Assembly: GCA_001695595.3 (NCBI GenBank)
Contig: MBPM02000057.1
Coordinates: 248,001-312,000 of the forward strand
DNA: 64,000 nucleotides
Source: Plasmopara viticola
Lineage: Eukaryota; Oomycota; Peronosporomycetes; Peronosporales; Peronosporaceae
Reading direction: 5' to 3'
How positions within the stretch are numbered: the stretch's first letter is position 1; every line of letters starts with the position of its first letter. The notes under the pieces are model-generated. The model made no database searches, was not told the DNA's origin, and worked only from the letters and a program-made list of their open reading frames with translations. The translations under genes and the position numbers were made by a program. This document shows, piece after piece, positions 45,385 through 56,400 of this stretch.

Positions 45385-48252
45385 ATGGGTAGTGGGGTAG
45401 CCGCGTCGTCAGCTGTTCCTTGGCAGGGTAGAGCGACTCCTGACTACTCCCAAGCATCAAATATCTCAGGTCCTGCGCCCAGTGAGCACTACACTGGGGC
45501 TTCAAACTATCTAGGGATTGCGGCAGGACGCCCTTTATTGTATCCGGCAAGACCGTTAGAAGGATCATCGGATTATAAAGGGAGAATTGTGCTTTCCGCG
45601 TGTCCAGAAAAATTGACGGACGAAGCACAGGGTTATGCAGTTAGACCTGTAAAGAATACATCTGAGTATCAAGCGACTTCGGGAACTAATGGTGGCATTT
45701 ACCAGGAACGGGTGATTGAAAGCTCGTCGACTTACCAGAGCAGGACGGTGGATGGAGGGTACCAGGGAAGAATTATGGAGGCACCGATAGAGTTTCAGGA
45801 GAAAACGGCAGACGAAAATGCCGCGTACCCTAGAAGGCTTATATATGGGTCTGCTCCTTGTGAGCAACCAATGATGGATGTCTTTTCAAAAAGAATGCCG
45901 TATCAGGGCCAAACAAAAGAGGCTTTTTCTTTAGGAAAGATGACTGAGGATTACAAGAGAGATAAAAAGTTGCCGCCGAGAGTGGAAGAAATGCTGAGAG
46001 AGCAAGTAAATTTAGACGAATCGGTATTGCACGATGCGTTCGCTGTGGCAATGGAAGACCTTATCCCGGAAAAAGAAGCCAATTTTGTGGCCAAGGGATT
46101 GTGCCACTTGTGTGGGTCGAGCGAAAATTATTTTGTCCCCGTAGTAAATTTTTGCCCTCATGCAGACGAACACCATTCACTATGCCGGGAACATTTGCGC
46201 AGCGTATACCGAGTGCGCATGGAAGCTTTATTTGTAGGCAGGAACGGATCGGCACCCAATCGCCGCCTTTTGCGGTGCTTAATGTGTACACGAGGCTGTC
46301 CGTGCTCGAAATGCATTGCGGAGAGAAAGCAGGATGTGCAAAAGTACAAACTCTATCTATTGGACACGCTGCGCCGTAGCGGAGAAGGCTCAATCAGTAC
46401 GGTGAAGAACGATCGTCCTGAAGCAGCTACTAGTGCCAAAGCTGCAATATTGGATGTTACCTCTGAAGGTCGATTGACGTATGGGATACCTCCAGCTACG
46501 AGCTCAAGCGATAATAATCGATATGCGCAGTATCCACTCACTACGGCATTAGAGCCTCGACATCTCTTGGAAGTCTCGAATCGCAGTAGTGAGTCAGAAA
46601 GTTTGTATGAAAGACACAAATTTGGGCATACAGACGAGCCTGAGTATAGAAAGTATGCAGCCGAGCAGATGAACCGCCACGAAGCAATTTCTTCCAGTAT
46701 GCAGGCCCAGCCAAAGTCTTTGTTTCCTCCTGTTCCAAAACGTGCATCTAAAGATACGTCTGCGGCAATGCACAATGTGATCGCGAACAATATTCAAACC
46801 TCAAATGCTCGTGTTCTTGCTCGAGCAGCACTAGCACCTACACTTTCTCAAGGGTTTGAAGAATCACCGTCAGCTGCAACTGTTTTGAATTGTGCCGAGT
46901 CTGAGAAATCTCTAGTGCAGTTACTAAGCTCGTTGAATCAAGGTGGCACTACTGCAAGTTTGACGACAATGGATGCGAGCAGCCAAAATCACAGCCACCG
47001 TCAGGTTGACTTGCGCTCTGGTGCGAACGAAAGTACAGCGACAAGTGAAAAGAGTGAAAATGTGCAGAGCACTGGCGATATGGAAATGGAGGCGTCTCCA
47101 AAAACTTACCTTGGTCGTAATCGGCGCTTTCAAGAAGCTCGTTCGTATCACGAGAAGTTTTTCACGAGCTCGGATGAATCGAGCGGCAGTCTTCGCCGTG
47201 ATGCGCCGAGTGCTAAGACGCAGTCTGTTGATAAAATGCCGACACGAAAGCTTGAGACTAGTGGAATTGACGCCAGCGACCAACTAGCTCCACGCGAATT
47301 GGCATCATTTGATGATGACGGAGTTGTGCAACGTAAAACTTCCGCTGGAAAAGCACATTTCAGTGACGAATCACGACAAATTCAGTCCGAGACTAGACCG
47401 AAATTTGACCGTGAAAAGGGCAACGTACACACAGTTGTGGAAAAAGAAACTCGTTCGACGACGACGCCAACTGCCACAAATCGTGGTTCAGGGCGTCCAC
47501 GCAAGCCACCCTCATCAGGCAAGTTGACACCTTCTACGAAGAAGGACGCACCAAAAGTTATTTCATCTACTAAGAAAATAAAAGGTCGACCATCTAGACG
47601 TGCGAAGCGAGGATCGAAAAATGACGAAGAGACGAAAGATGAGACGTATGATGTGGAGCATAATGAAAAACACGTGAACGACGAGAGTGTATCGGACAGC
47701 GAATTGGATGCCAATTTGGATTTTTGTGAAGTTTGTCAGGGTGCTGGTGATCTGGTTTGTTGTGACAAGTGTCCACGTTCCTATCACTTAAAGTGTATTG
47801 ATATGACCGATGAGGATCTACCTGAAGGCAATTGGCAGTGCGGTGAATGCAAGAAACCATCGCGGTTTGATGCTTATTTGACTGCTGTAGCTTCAGAGGA
47901 GACTCTATATGACAAATGTCTGAAAATTGTTGCGTGTTTAAAATCACACCCTTTTTCGAAACCGTTTCTTGCACCCGTTGAAAACGTACCAATGTATACA
48001 CGGGTGGTGAAGCAACCAATGGATCTGTCAAAGATCGAATCCAAGCTAAAGAGAGGATCCTACAACGTTGAAAGCAACACAGAGGCATCTGGCTTAGATC
48101 ACACGCATTTTGCAAACGATATTCGTCTCATGTGGTCGAATTGCAAGCTATTCAACGACGATGGATCGGGCATTACGCGTGCAGCTGATGTCTTGTCCGC
48201 GGGCTTTGAGCGTTTGTATAACGAGTTGGTTGAGCCTTCGTTGTCTTCGTAA
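45385..48252 (+). CDS. PHD finger and bromodomain protein
   Basis: A 955-residue single-exon protein from the first in-frame ATG. A Cys-rich block at about residues 240-312 (CHLCG, then CREHLRSVYRVRMEAL and CLMCTRGCPCSKC) resembles the 4CXXC zinc domain of CDCA7/R1-type proteins; this match is by eye. A long Ser/Lys/Glu-rich part follows, with an AT-hook-like GRPRKPPSSGK near residue 705 and a second basic GRPSRR. A canonical PHD finger lies at about 781-822 (CEVCQGAGDLVCCDKCPRSY). A bromodomain follows at about 842-948 (HPFSKPFLAPV, QPMDLSKIESKL and NCKLFNDDGS). PHD and bromodomains read histone methyl and acetyl marks, so this is a nuclear chromatin-reader protein, similar in its C-terminal layout to TRIM24/33-type proteins. 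Partner and target genes cannot be inferred. Confidence 0.88.
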   Translation: MGSGVAASSAVPWQGRATPDYSQASNISGPAPSEHYTGASNYLGIAAGRPLLYPARPLEGSSDYKGRIVLSACPEKLTDEAQGYAVRPVKNTSEYQATSGTNGGIYQERVIESSSTYQSRTVDGGYQGRIMEAPIEFQEKTADENAAYPRRLIYGSAPCEQPMMDVFSKRMPYQGQTKEAFSLGKMTEDYKRDKKLPPRVEEMLREQVNLDESVLHDAFAVAMEDLIPEKEANFVAKGLCHLCGSSENYFVPVVNFCPHADEHHSLCREHLRSVYRVRMEALFVGRNGSAPNRRLLRCLMCTRGCPCSKCIAERKQDVQKYKLYLLDTLRRSGEGSISTVKNDRPEAATSAKAAILDVTSEGRLTYGIPPATSSSDNNRYAQYPLTTALEPRHLLEVSNRSSESESLYERHKFGHTDEPEYRKYAAEQMNRHEAISSSMQAQPKSLFPPVPKRASKDTSAAMHNVIANNIQTSNARVLARAALAPTLSQGFEESPSAATVLNCAESEKSLVQLLSSLNQGGTTASLTTMDASSQNHSHRQVDLRSGANESTATSEKSENVQSTGDMEMEASPKTYLGRNRRFQEARSYHEKFFTSSDESSGSLRRDAPSAKTQSVDKMPTRKLETSGIDASDQLAPRELASFDDDGVVQRKTSAGKAHFSDESRQIQSETRPKFDREKGNVHTVVEKETRSTTTPTATNRGSGRPRKPPSSGKLTPSTKKDAPKVISSTKKIKGRPSRRAKRGSKNDEETKDETYDVEHNEKHVNDESVSDSELDANLDFCEVCQGAGDLVCCDKCPRSYHLKCIDMTDEDLPEGNWQCGECKKPSRFDAYLTAVASEETLYDKCLKIVACLKSHPFSKPFLAPVENVPMYTRVVKQPMDLSKIESKLKRGSYNVESNTEASGLDHTHFANDIRLMWSNCKLFNDDGSGITRAADVLSAGFERLYNELVEPSLSS

Positions 48253-48508
48253 GGGTGCTGCATTATTAGGGCTCACGAGCCACTTTCAGGGTTTATTGTG
48301 TAGTGCCAGCGAGTATTCGTATCTTTGGCAATCTGTGACGTATAATATTTGTGTTTATATTAGTCGCAGTGTTAGCTAAAATTGAGATAATAAGTATGAG
48401 TCCGATTGCTATTGTTTCTGTTTGTTTTTTGTTGCAAGTTTGCACTGTCTAAAACTAGCCTCTTCGGTTATAGAAACACTTTGAACATTGCTTTCAATCG
48501 TGACTGCC

Positions 48509-49061
48509 ATGGAGCTCGCATTGGATGAAGAAGGCGCTCAGGTGATGGCCGTGTCTTCGTACGACCCAACCTTCCCACCAATAAATATCTTAAATGGGTG
48601 AGTAAGCGCAATCTCTCGTATTGACAAAGGTTGCAGCAATGAACTTGCCTTTTACGCAATGAGTAGTGAACAATCGTCGAAATGGGTAACAACTGGAAGT
48701 TTTCCCCAAGAAGTTGTCGTCCAGCTAGCTACAACAGCCTCAGTTGCTCGTGCCAAAATGTGGACGCGAAATGCCAAGGAAGTGTCAGTCGAATGTTGTA
48801 GCGGCCCGTTGCTCACGAAATGGAAAAAGCTCTTTGACTTAAGTGAGAGCAAAAAGTAGATATAATTGAGTTGTATGCTTTTGCTCATTTTGTCTGTCGT
48901 TTTGGTCAGAGCTGAAGGAGACGGATGGTGAGATGCAAATAGTGAGTGAGAATGTCAATCCAACGGATGCATCCTTTATCAAGTTCAAGATTTTGTCAGG
49001 TTGGAACGACTTTGTGGCCGTGCACCGGGTCAGCGTGGAAGGCTCGACTTCTCGACGATAA
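48509..49061 (+). CDS. IFT25: Intraflagellar transport protein 25 (HSPB11/IFT25)
   Basis: Three exons: 48509-48597, 48664-48842 and 48910-49061, giving 139 residues, close to the 144 of the human protein. Introns are 66 and 67 bp. The conserved marks are PPINILNG, KWVTTGSFPQEVVVQL and DFVAVHRVSVEG near the end, where human IFT25 has the same order of blocks. IFT25 is a jelly-roll (galactose-binding-like) subunit of the IFT-B complex that pairs with IFT27 and moves cargo in flagella. A different acceptor at 48637 is also in frame and would add nine residues, but the 66-bp intron fits the family better. The stop lies 49 bp from the stop of RNASEH2B on the other strand. An intact copy points to an organism that still builds flagella (zoospores). 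Confidence 0.85.
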
Positions 49062-49110
49062 AGAGAATTCTATATTTGCGAAATTGCAATACTTGGACAA
49101 TTTTCGATCT

Positions 49111-50105
49111 TTACTTTTTGCCAAAAAACGACGTTAGCGACTTCATTCCCGAGCAATCGACATTGTCTAATTTGCTCTTTTTCTTTGCACCACTCTTATT
49201 GGACGGCGTCAGACGCTTGGGCCCGTTTTCGGATGCCTGACGCCGATCGAACCGCTTAAACGTGTCTTGCGGGACGGGCGATGCAAGATTTGTTAATTTT
49301 ACTTCCTTTTCCACACTGCAACAACAATAAGGTATCAGCCATAATAATATGGTACTCAAGGCTGTGCTCTAGCTTACCTGAAGCTGTCGCACAGCACATC
49401 AACCCACTCCTCTGATAGATAATCGCCTACAACTTCAATCGCTTCACGGTAATGTCTTGTAACATCCTTTTGGGTCACACTACCGTTCATCTCCTTTTCC
49501 TTACATTCCAACAAAGTCACTTGTTCATGTACCGCTAACGTCTTGGTACTTGCCTCCAACTCGTGCGTGGCCAGCACCACCGCCACCTTTTCTACTTTAG
49601 CCCTTAGCCAGCTTGTGACTTTGTTCTCGTTGATCTTAACAAAAAGATTATCGACTCCTTCTTCACCTCCAACAGTTTCAACGTCGCAAATTATTTCAAT
49701 CATCTCCTGGCACAATGTCGAGAGCTGCAGAAGCCACGTATTGCCGTCCCGCGCCAATAGGTCGTAGACCGACGAGAAACGTGTGCGCTGTCCGGAAGCA
49801 GCGTCCAGCAACACAAAGAGCGCGTCAGCTGGTGAGAAGACTACCACTCCCCCGTCTTGCATCACAGTGTTGCCAACGAACCAGCTGCGCGATCCCTCGA
49901 CGGGTTGAAGTCTCTGCAGCTCTAGAAGCTGGCTTTTGTGCTTGTCCAACGCTAATTGTCGTGATCGTCTAGACTTTGCACTGGGACGGTAAGTCCACGT
50001 CACAATGGAGAGAAATGGAGATTCGGTCGCATCCGGGTGAAAACGCTCTAGATTGACGCATGATGGTAGTGCTGAGGGTACCAGCGCCAGCAACTTGCGG
50101 CCCAT
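49111..50105 (-). CDS. RNASEH2B: Ribonuclease H2 subunit B
   Basis: Two exons on the minus strand, 50105-49378 and 49315-49111, with a 62-bp GT-AG intron, giving 310 residues (human 312). The protein has the subunit B layout: an N-terminal beta-rich part with SRSWFVGNTVMQDGGVVVFS and DALFVLLD, a helical middle, and a basic tail. The last residues (MKSLTSFFGKK, about 300-310) form a PIP box that binds PCNA. Human RNASEH2B ends in a very similar MKSIDTFFG. RNase H2 cuts DNA at single ribonucleotides and removes RNA from hybrids. Subunit B is the scaffold and brings the complex to PCNA. Its start codon lies 81 bp from that of LIG1 on the opposite strand. Confidence 0.9.
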
Positions 50106-50186
50106 GACTCAATCACGTACCACATCAAATTTGCAGGAGATTGAAACTTGTGTGCATTTGATGTACAAAAAGGAGATTTGCAAACT
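50106..50186. promoter_or_regulatory. Probable shared RNASEH2B-LIG1 promoter
   Basis: Only 81 bp separate the start codons of two divergent genes, so both transcription starts and their control elements must lie here or overlap the coding starts. No TATA box or other element is certain from the sequence. Confidence 0.6.
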
Positions 50187-53100
50187 ATGGCCAAGAAAGC
50201 TGTGCCCAAGCAAAGCTCTATCACGTAAGTTGCGGGCGGCTATCCGTAATCTTGTATGAATGTAATAGCTAATATTCTTTTCCGTGGATCATTACAAGGT
50301 CTTTCTTCGGTGCAGGGCCATCACCGTCGGCCTTGAAGCGAAAACCTGCAAAAGCCGATGTGGCATACCCTACTCAATTACCTGGCAAGAAGCCAAAGGT
50401 TGAGAAGAAGAAAAAGAGAACGGTAGAAGACACGGAAAAAATGGAGGAGAATCAGGCGGAGGAAGAGCCGGGGGAGAATGAGATGCGGGTAGAGGATGAG
50501 GAAGAAGAGGAGACGATGACGAGCAAGACGAAGCGTAAGTGCTCGTATTGATTGCGTTGCATTTGGATATTCGTGTGATTGACTTTGCTGCAGCTCGTCG
50601 ACGTCGATTGCGTCAGCGTGTCGTGGAGGAGAAGGATGAGGACAGTGACTTGGATTTTCCCATAAGTGCAAGCAAAATGGAGGTAGAGGAGGTCATTGAC
50701 GTGACGCCATCAGTGTTAACTCTGGAGAATGGTGAGGCAACTACGACGATGGCAGAGATCAAGTTTGAAACGCCAGTGAGCGAGACGAAGAAGCCGATAG
50801 AGGAGAGTAGGAAGACGGAAGAAGCAAACAGTGATGATAAAGAGATGAAGACTAAAAAAGAAAATACTGGTGACAAAGAGATTGAAGATTTCAAGCCGAA
50901 AAGAATTGAAAGTGTCAAAACCAAGGCAAACGAGGAGACCAAGAAGTCAAAGAAGAATACTGCGACTTCTAATACGACAAAGGCGAGTATTTTCACTGCA
51001 TCTTCAGGCCGAAAAACTCAGAAAAAGTCGACTGAGGCCGATGACAAGAAGCATACAAAAATTGAGAATGAGACAGAGCCAAGGGATCTGACGAAGACAC
51101 AAGAAAAGAACACTGACGAGGGTCAGGAAATTATGTACTTTGAACTGGCCCACTTATTTGCCAAGATTGAAAAAGTCACAGGCCGTCTTGTTATCCAAGA
51201 CCACCTCACAGCGTTCTTCCGTGATGTTATTCGTCGATCCCCGGACGATCTTTTAGCGTGCATTTATCTTTGTGTCTGTGTTGACCTGGCACCACCTTTT
51301 GAAAACCTGAAGATTGGAATCGGTGATGCTATCCTGATAAAGGCCATTGGTGAAGCTACGGGCGCCAACCTCAAGTTTATCAAGGAATTGTATCATAAGA
51401 AGGGTGATCTCGGAAAGGTGGCGCAGAATGCGCGGTCGAAACAAACGACATTGTCATTTACGTCGCCAAAACCTGCAACTGGTAGGACTAGTGGACTCAC
51501 TGTACAGCACGTGTACAAGCACTTTGTCAAGATTGCAAAGATGACTGGCAACAATTCGCAGCAACAGAAGTGCTCGATTATCAAGGGGCTGCTTGTTAAG
51601 TGCGAGATGGAAAAGAAGGACCAAGGTGCACAGTCTGCCGAAGGAGCTAAGTACATTATTCGTGGTCTCCAAGGCAAGCTTCGAATCGGGCTTGCAGAAA
51701 AGTCGATTTTGATGGGTTTAACGTACGCATTCATGACAGAAAAAGACTTCAAGGACAAGGAAAAACAACAGGAGGCGCTTGTCTTTATTAAAAAGGCGTT
51801 TGCTGAGTGTCCTAGTTACAATGCGTTGGTCGCAGCGTTTTACGATGTTCAAAAGGAAGTAACTACAGCTCCTTTTCTCCGAGTCAAGGACTTTGCAAAT
51901 GTGGCTCAAAAGTGCGTACTGACGCCAGGTACACCCGTGTCACCAATGCTTGCACGTCCAACGAAAGCGTATGCGATAGTGTTTGATCGTTTTGAAGGAA
52001 AACCTTTCACCTGCGAGTATAAATATGATGGTGAACGTGCACAGATCCATATCCTTTCGAGCGGAGAAATTGCCATATTCTCACGAAATTTTGAAAATTC
52101 TACCGAGCGATTTCCCGACGTCAAGCTGGCAATTACAAACGCTGCCAAGAAGAATATCGTTGCAAGCTGTATTGTTGATGCAGAGGTGGTTGCCGTGGAT
52201 CGTGCCACGAACAAGCGCTTGCCTTTCCAGATTTTAAGCACACGCTCTCGAAAGGTAAAAAAATACTTGCGGAAATTGACCTTTTCCTTGATTGACACTC
52301 TTTTTGTGGTGCTGACAGAACGTCAAAGTGGAAGATATCAAAGTTTCTGTTTGCATCTATGCGTTCGATTTACTCTTTTTAAACGGCGAATCGTTCCTGG
52401 GCACACCGCTTTTGAAACGTCGTGAGAAGCTACGTGAGATGTTTGATGTCAAGCCCGGCATTTTTGAATTTGCGACATCGTTAGACGTCAAGGATGGTAT
52501 TGATGTGAAGGACAATCCAGAGGCGATGGAAGAAGCAGTAGACAAGGTCCGCAATTTCTTAGAAGAAGCTATACGGGAAAATTGTGAAGGTTTGATGGTG
52601 AAAACCTTGGAAAAGGAGGCTACGTATGAACCCGCCAACCGCTCTCACAAGTGGCTGAAGCTTAAGAAAGATTATTTGGACGGTATAGGCGATTCCGCCG
52701 ACCTGGTTCCGATCGGTGCATTTTACGGTCGTGGCAAGCGCACTGGTGTCTACGGCGCGTACTTGCTGGCATGTTACGATCCTGACACGGAGATGTACCA
52801 ACCGATTACGAAGCTGGGGACGGGTCTGTCCGATGAAGTGCTTAAGAAATTTTACGACCAACTGAAAGAAAAGGTCGTGAATAAACCGCCAAGTGATTAT
52901 GCTATCGGCGAAGGTATAAAGCCTGATGTTTGGTTCGAAGCGAGCTGTGTGTGGGAAATTTTAGGTGCAGACCTGTCGATTTCGCCCAAGTATACGGCAG
53001 CAATCGGTCTCGTAGCCAAGGATAAGGGCATTTCGCTGCGATTTCCACGCTTCATTCGCATTCGTGACGACAAGGAGACGACACAGGCGACTAATTCCTC

Positions 53101-53258
53101 TCAGGTACGAAGACTTTAGATAGTAACTCTGTACGATCGTAGTCGCTAATGGTTCATGTTGCGGCTGTAAAAAGATTGCCGATCTGTATCGTGCCCAAGG
53201 TCTTTCGACTGTAGCCAATGGTGAGGACGAAGAGGACGACGACGACATGCTGATCTAG
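50187..53258 (+). CDS. LIG1: ATP-dependent DNA ligase I
   Basis: Five exons: 50187-50224, 50299-50534, 50594-52254, 52319-53104 and 53175-53258, giving 934 residues (human 919). Introns are 74, 59, 64 and 70 bp. The N-terminus has a PCNA-binding PIP box at residues 9-16 (QSSITSFF), split by intron 1. A long Lys/Glu-rich linker (to about residue 260) leads to the DNA-binding domain. The adenylation site is Lys568 in EYKYDGERAQIH. Later motifs are EGLMVKTL and KWLKLKKDYLDG. The C-terminal OB-fold domain carries ELLG-like WEILGADLS and ISLRFPRFIRIRDDK. The tail is acidic. The enzyme seals nicks on lagging strands and at repair sites. Exon 5 was chosen for its phase and fit to the ligase I end (IADLYR). 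Its divergent partner is RNASEH2B. Confidence 0.93.
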
Positions 53259-53427
53259 ACACGAATTTGAGACTAATTGCGAACTGGAAATACCCACTGC
53301 TGCTTAGTAATACTTTGCTTTCACCTTTGTTTGTGTCGATGTTTTTAATTAGCAAAACTTGCCAAGAAACGTCCAAAGGCATGGTGCTACATTTGGCAAG
53401 TGGATCCTAATAATAACGTGTACAAGT

Positions 53428-56400
53428 ATGCATGATCGATCGTTTCTTTGGGGTGGACGTAGCCCTTTCATCCACCGAAGCACTGGATCAGGAGAACGCC
53501 GACGGCACGATCAACAACGTCTTTTGGTTGAATTAGAGCTGGACGATTTGCTGGACCAGCGTGTTGGAATGGAACAGAGCAGGATATTGGGTTCTGCTGG
53601 CGACACGCGCCGCAGCCGACAACTCCATCCCAGCAATTACGGCAGCGTTGTAGCAGGGTCGCAATTGCAGCTACGAAATTCTCAAAGCACAACAACGAAG
53701 TCACATACCAAGCATCAGATGCATCAGCTTGATGCCAGGCGCTTATCAAGTTTCAACAAGCCAATGCAGCATGTGCGAAGAACCGAACAGTCTCTAACAC
53801 TTCCGCGCTATCAGTCGACACAGCGACCTACGCGGAGGTCAATGCCAAAACAGTCGCCAGCTCATCTTGTAATCGAGTCCATTCGACAAAATATCCAATT
53901 ACGCGACCAAGTGATGGCACACTTACAGCAAGAAGTACTGGGAGGGATGACTTTGCAACGGGCATTGCATGTGAACAGTAACGTACCGCAACGAATGGTT
54001 AAGCTGCTTAACAGAATACGCAGCCTGTCGCTTGCTGTGGTTGAGGCTGTCGTGTATCTGAGCAGCGAGTTGAAGAGTTTTGACATGGCTACTACTAGCT
54101 ACGTACACGACACTTTAGAGCAAGATTTTTATGGGTATTTGCTCCAAATGGCGTCGTGTGACTGGGATTTTCTCATGGGTTCCCCACAGCTCCAGCGACT
54201 TTTTCAACACTTACAGGTACATTTGACGCGAAACCCTTTTTTGGACGGATTATCATTGAGTTCGTCTGAATTATTGCTGTGCTCTTGCCATCAAAGCATG
54301 TCGTCGAGTGACTTGTTCTGCTCTGCTTCGTCGTTGTCATCTTCGCTTTTGGGATTATTGACGCAAAAACTCGAAACGTTCGCACTCCAGACTCAACAAT
54401 TTCTTGCAGACTGGCAGATCTTTCCGGCAGAGCGGGTGGCTGCGGCATTGCTGCATTTGATGGACCTCGAGACTCGTTTTAATGCCCTTCAGATGCTCCC
54501 GAGGTATTTACAGTCGCACAGTAGCCACAGAGAGTATTTACAACATTTCACTCAGATGGAGCTTACGCAGGATGATAGTCCTTATGGCTCCGATACTTAC
54601 GAAGGCAAAAGGGTACAGCGGCGTGATACCCATTCTCTTCATGAGGATGACGGCACACATTTATCTGTAGTGGAAGCTTGGGCTGGTTCACCAGTGGCGA
54701 AAAATACAGAGCTATCTGAACCTCGTCCATCGTTTTCGAGTAAGCTTACGCCACAATCGTCTTGCCGTGGCAATGACACGGATCGAGTGAAGAAGGCATC
54801 ATTTGCAACTAAATTGCCAATCTCGGTACGATCTAATATTTCAAGTGACTCAGACGTCAAGTCATTGCCCAAAGCTGCGAGGGAGTCAGCTCTCGTGAGT
54901 CAAATTGAATTGTTGCAACCCACGCCACACGTAGCCGAGAAAGAGGAAATGGACACGAGCGACTTGCCGTCTTCACCACGGATACAGTTACCAAATCCTG
55001 ACACTGTCCGAAGAGATTCGAATCGGAAAACTTTAGTTTTGCCAAAGACGTCGAATTTAGGTCTTAGACAATTAGTGCTGCCACTACCTTCGCTAGATGT
55101 GATGGGAAGCACGAAAATTTCTAGCAGGTCTTCGGAACGATCGGTATATTTGAAAGACGGTAGCGAAAAGTCGATGCGCATTGATGCTGAATCTCAACTT
55201 AGTGGAAGGAACTTAGCAGACGAAGCTACAGCGCGCACGATCGAGAAGTCAGCAAATACCTCTTTTGACTATGATGAAGTTGGCGAACAAAATGGAGAAG
55301 CTTTTGTGCCGGTCGTTAAACACACAAACACACCAGAAGTGGAGCTTGCAATAGGATCAATGGAAACGACGAAGGCTTTGGAAGTCTTTGGGTCCATTGA
55401 GTCCGCAAGGAAGTCCAGTCCGGGACCTTTGGGTATATCACACGTATATGCTGACAAAAGATCAAAGTCTTTAGTCAGTGCGGTAGAAACTTTGGTCGAG
55501 GATACTCAAGTCGCTTGCTCAGTCGATCACATTACCACAACAAGTAATGAGGACGAATATGCCTGCAACTTTGAGTACTCGTCCGAAGCAGCGTTATCCG
55601 GTATCGCGATGGTGTTGCAGATGCTACCCGATTTTTCGTTCTCGGCTTCAATGTCTCCGCCGATCGTTGACCAAGTGAAATGTGAAGAAGATTTGCGATG
55701 TAGTGAAGGCAGAAATGGACAGTCATGCAGATCGAAAGAGCAGGAATCAGTTCTGATTGACAGCGCTGTTATGATAAATGCACGTGCTTTACCGTCGATC
55801 GCCAACGTGGATTCAATTCTGACGCCCAAAACAACTTCATTAATCGTGGGTGGTAGAATGATAAAAAAGGATGAATATAAATCGGAAGAAGCCGAACAGA
55901 AATTGGATTTGCTTAAACCGGAATACGATGAGTACGCATATTCGTCAGGTTCAGGTGTCCCAAATGATGCTGTGACCATAAAGTTATTGCCGAGCGTCTC
56001 GAAAGATGACGTGTTCTCCATTAAAGATTATAAAGCAGAAGATCGGCCGGAGACTTGTTCGTCCAGGATGACCACGTACCAATCGATTGCTTTTAAAGTT
56101 GAAAACGAGTGGCCAAAGACAAGCGTCGAAGTAGCGGCTGATGCATTGACAGAAAATCACTTTAGTGGCACTCTAGTTTTTCCAAGTCAGAGCAACGCAA
56201 GCGGGCCTATCGCGCAGGCTTCATGCCACAGCGATGCCACCACTACCAATAGCGTTGTAGCATTTTCAACGCCTACTTCGTCATTCAGTGCGAATCACGC
56301 TGCATTGAGCTGCGTCAGCGATGACGCGTTCGATATCAAACGCGTCTTTGCGCTTTGCCGAGACATTCAAGGAAGTGCAATTGACATGAGTCAGTGGGTC

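Noticed and set aside
48598..48636. 39-bp intron in IFT25 with acceptor at 48636
   Set aside because: In frame, but it adds nine residues that have no counterpart in IFT25 and the intron would be shorter than all others here. The 66-bp version is preferred.
53359..53427. Upstream extension of the giant protein frame
   Set aside because: It has no ATG; the first codon would be TTG. The first ATG is at 53428.
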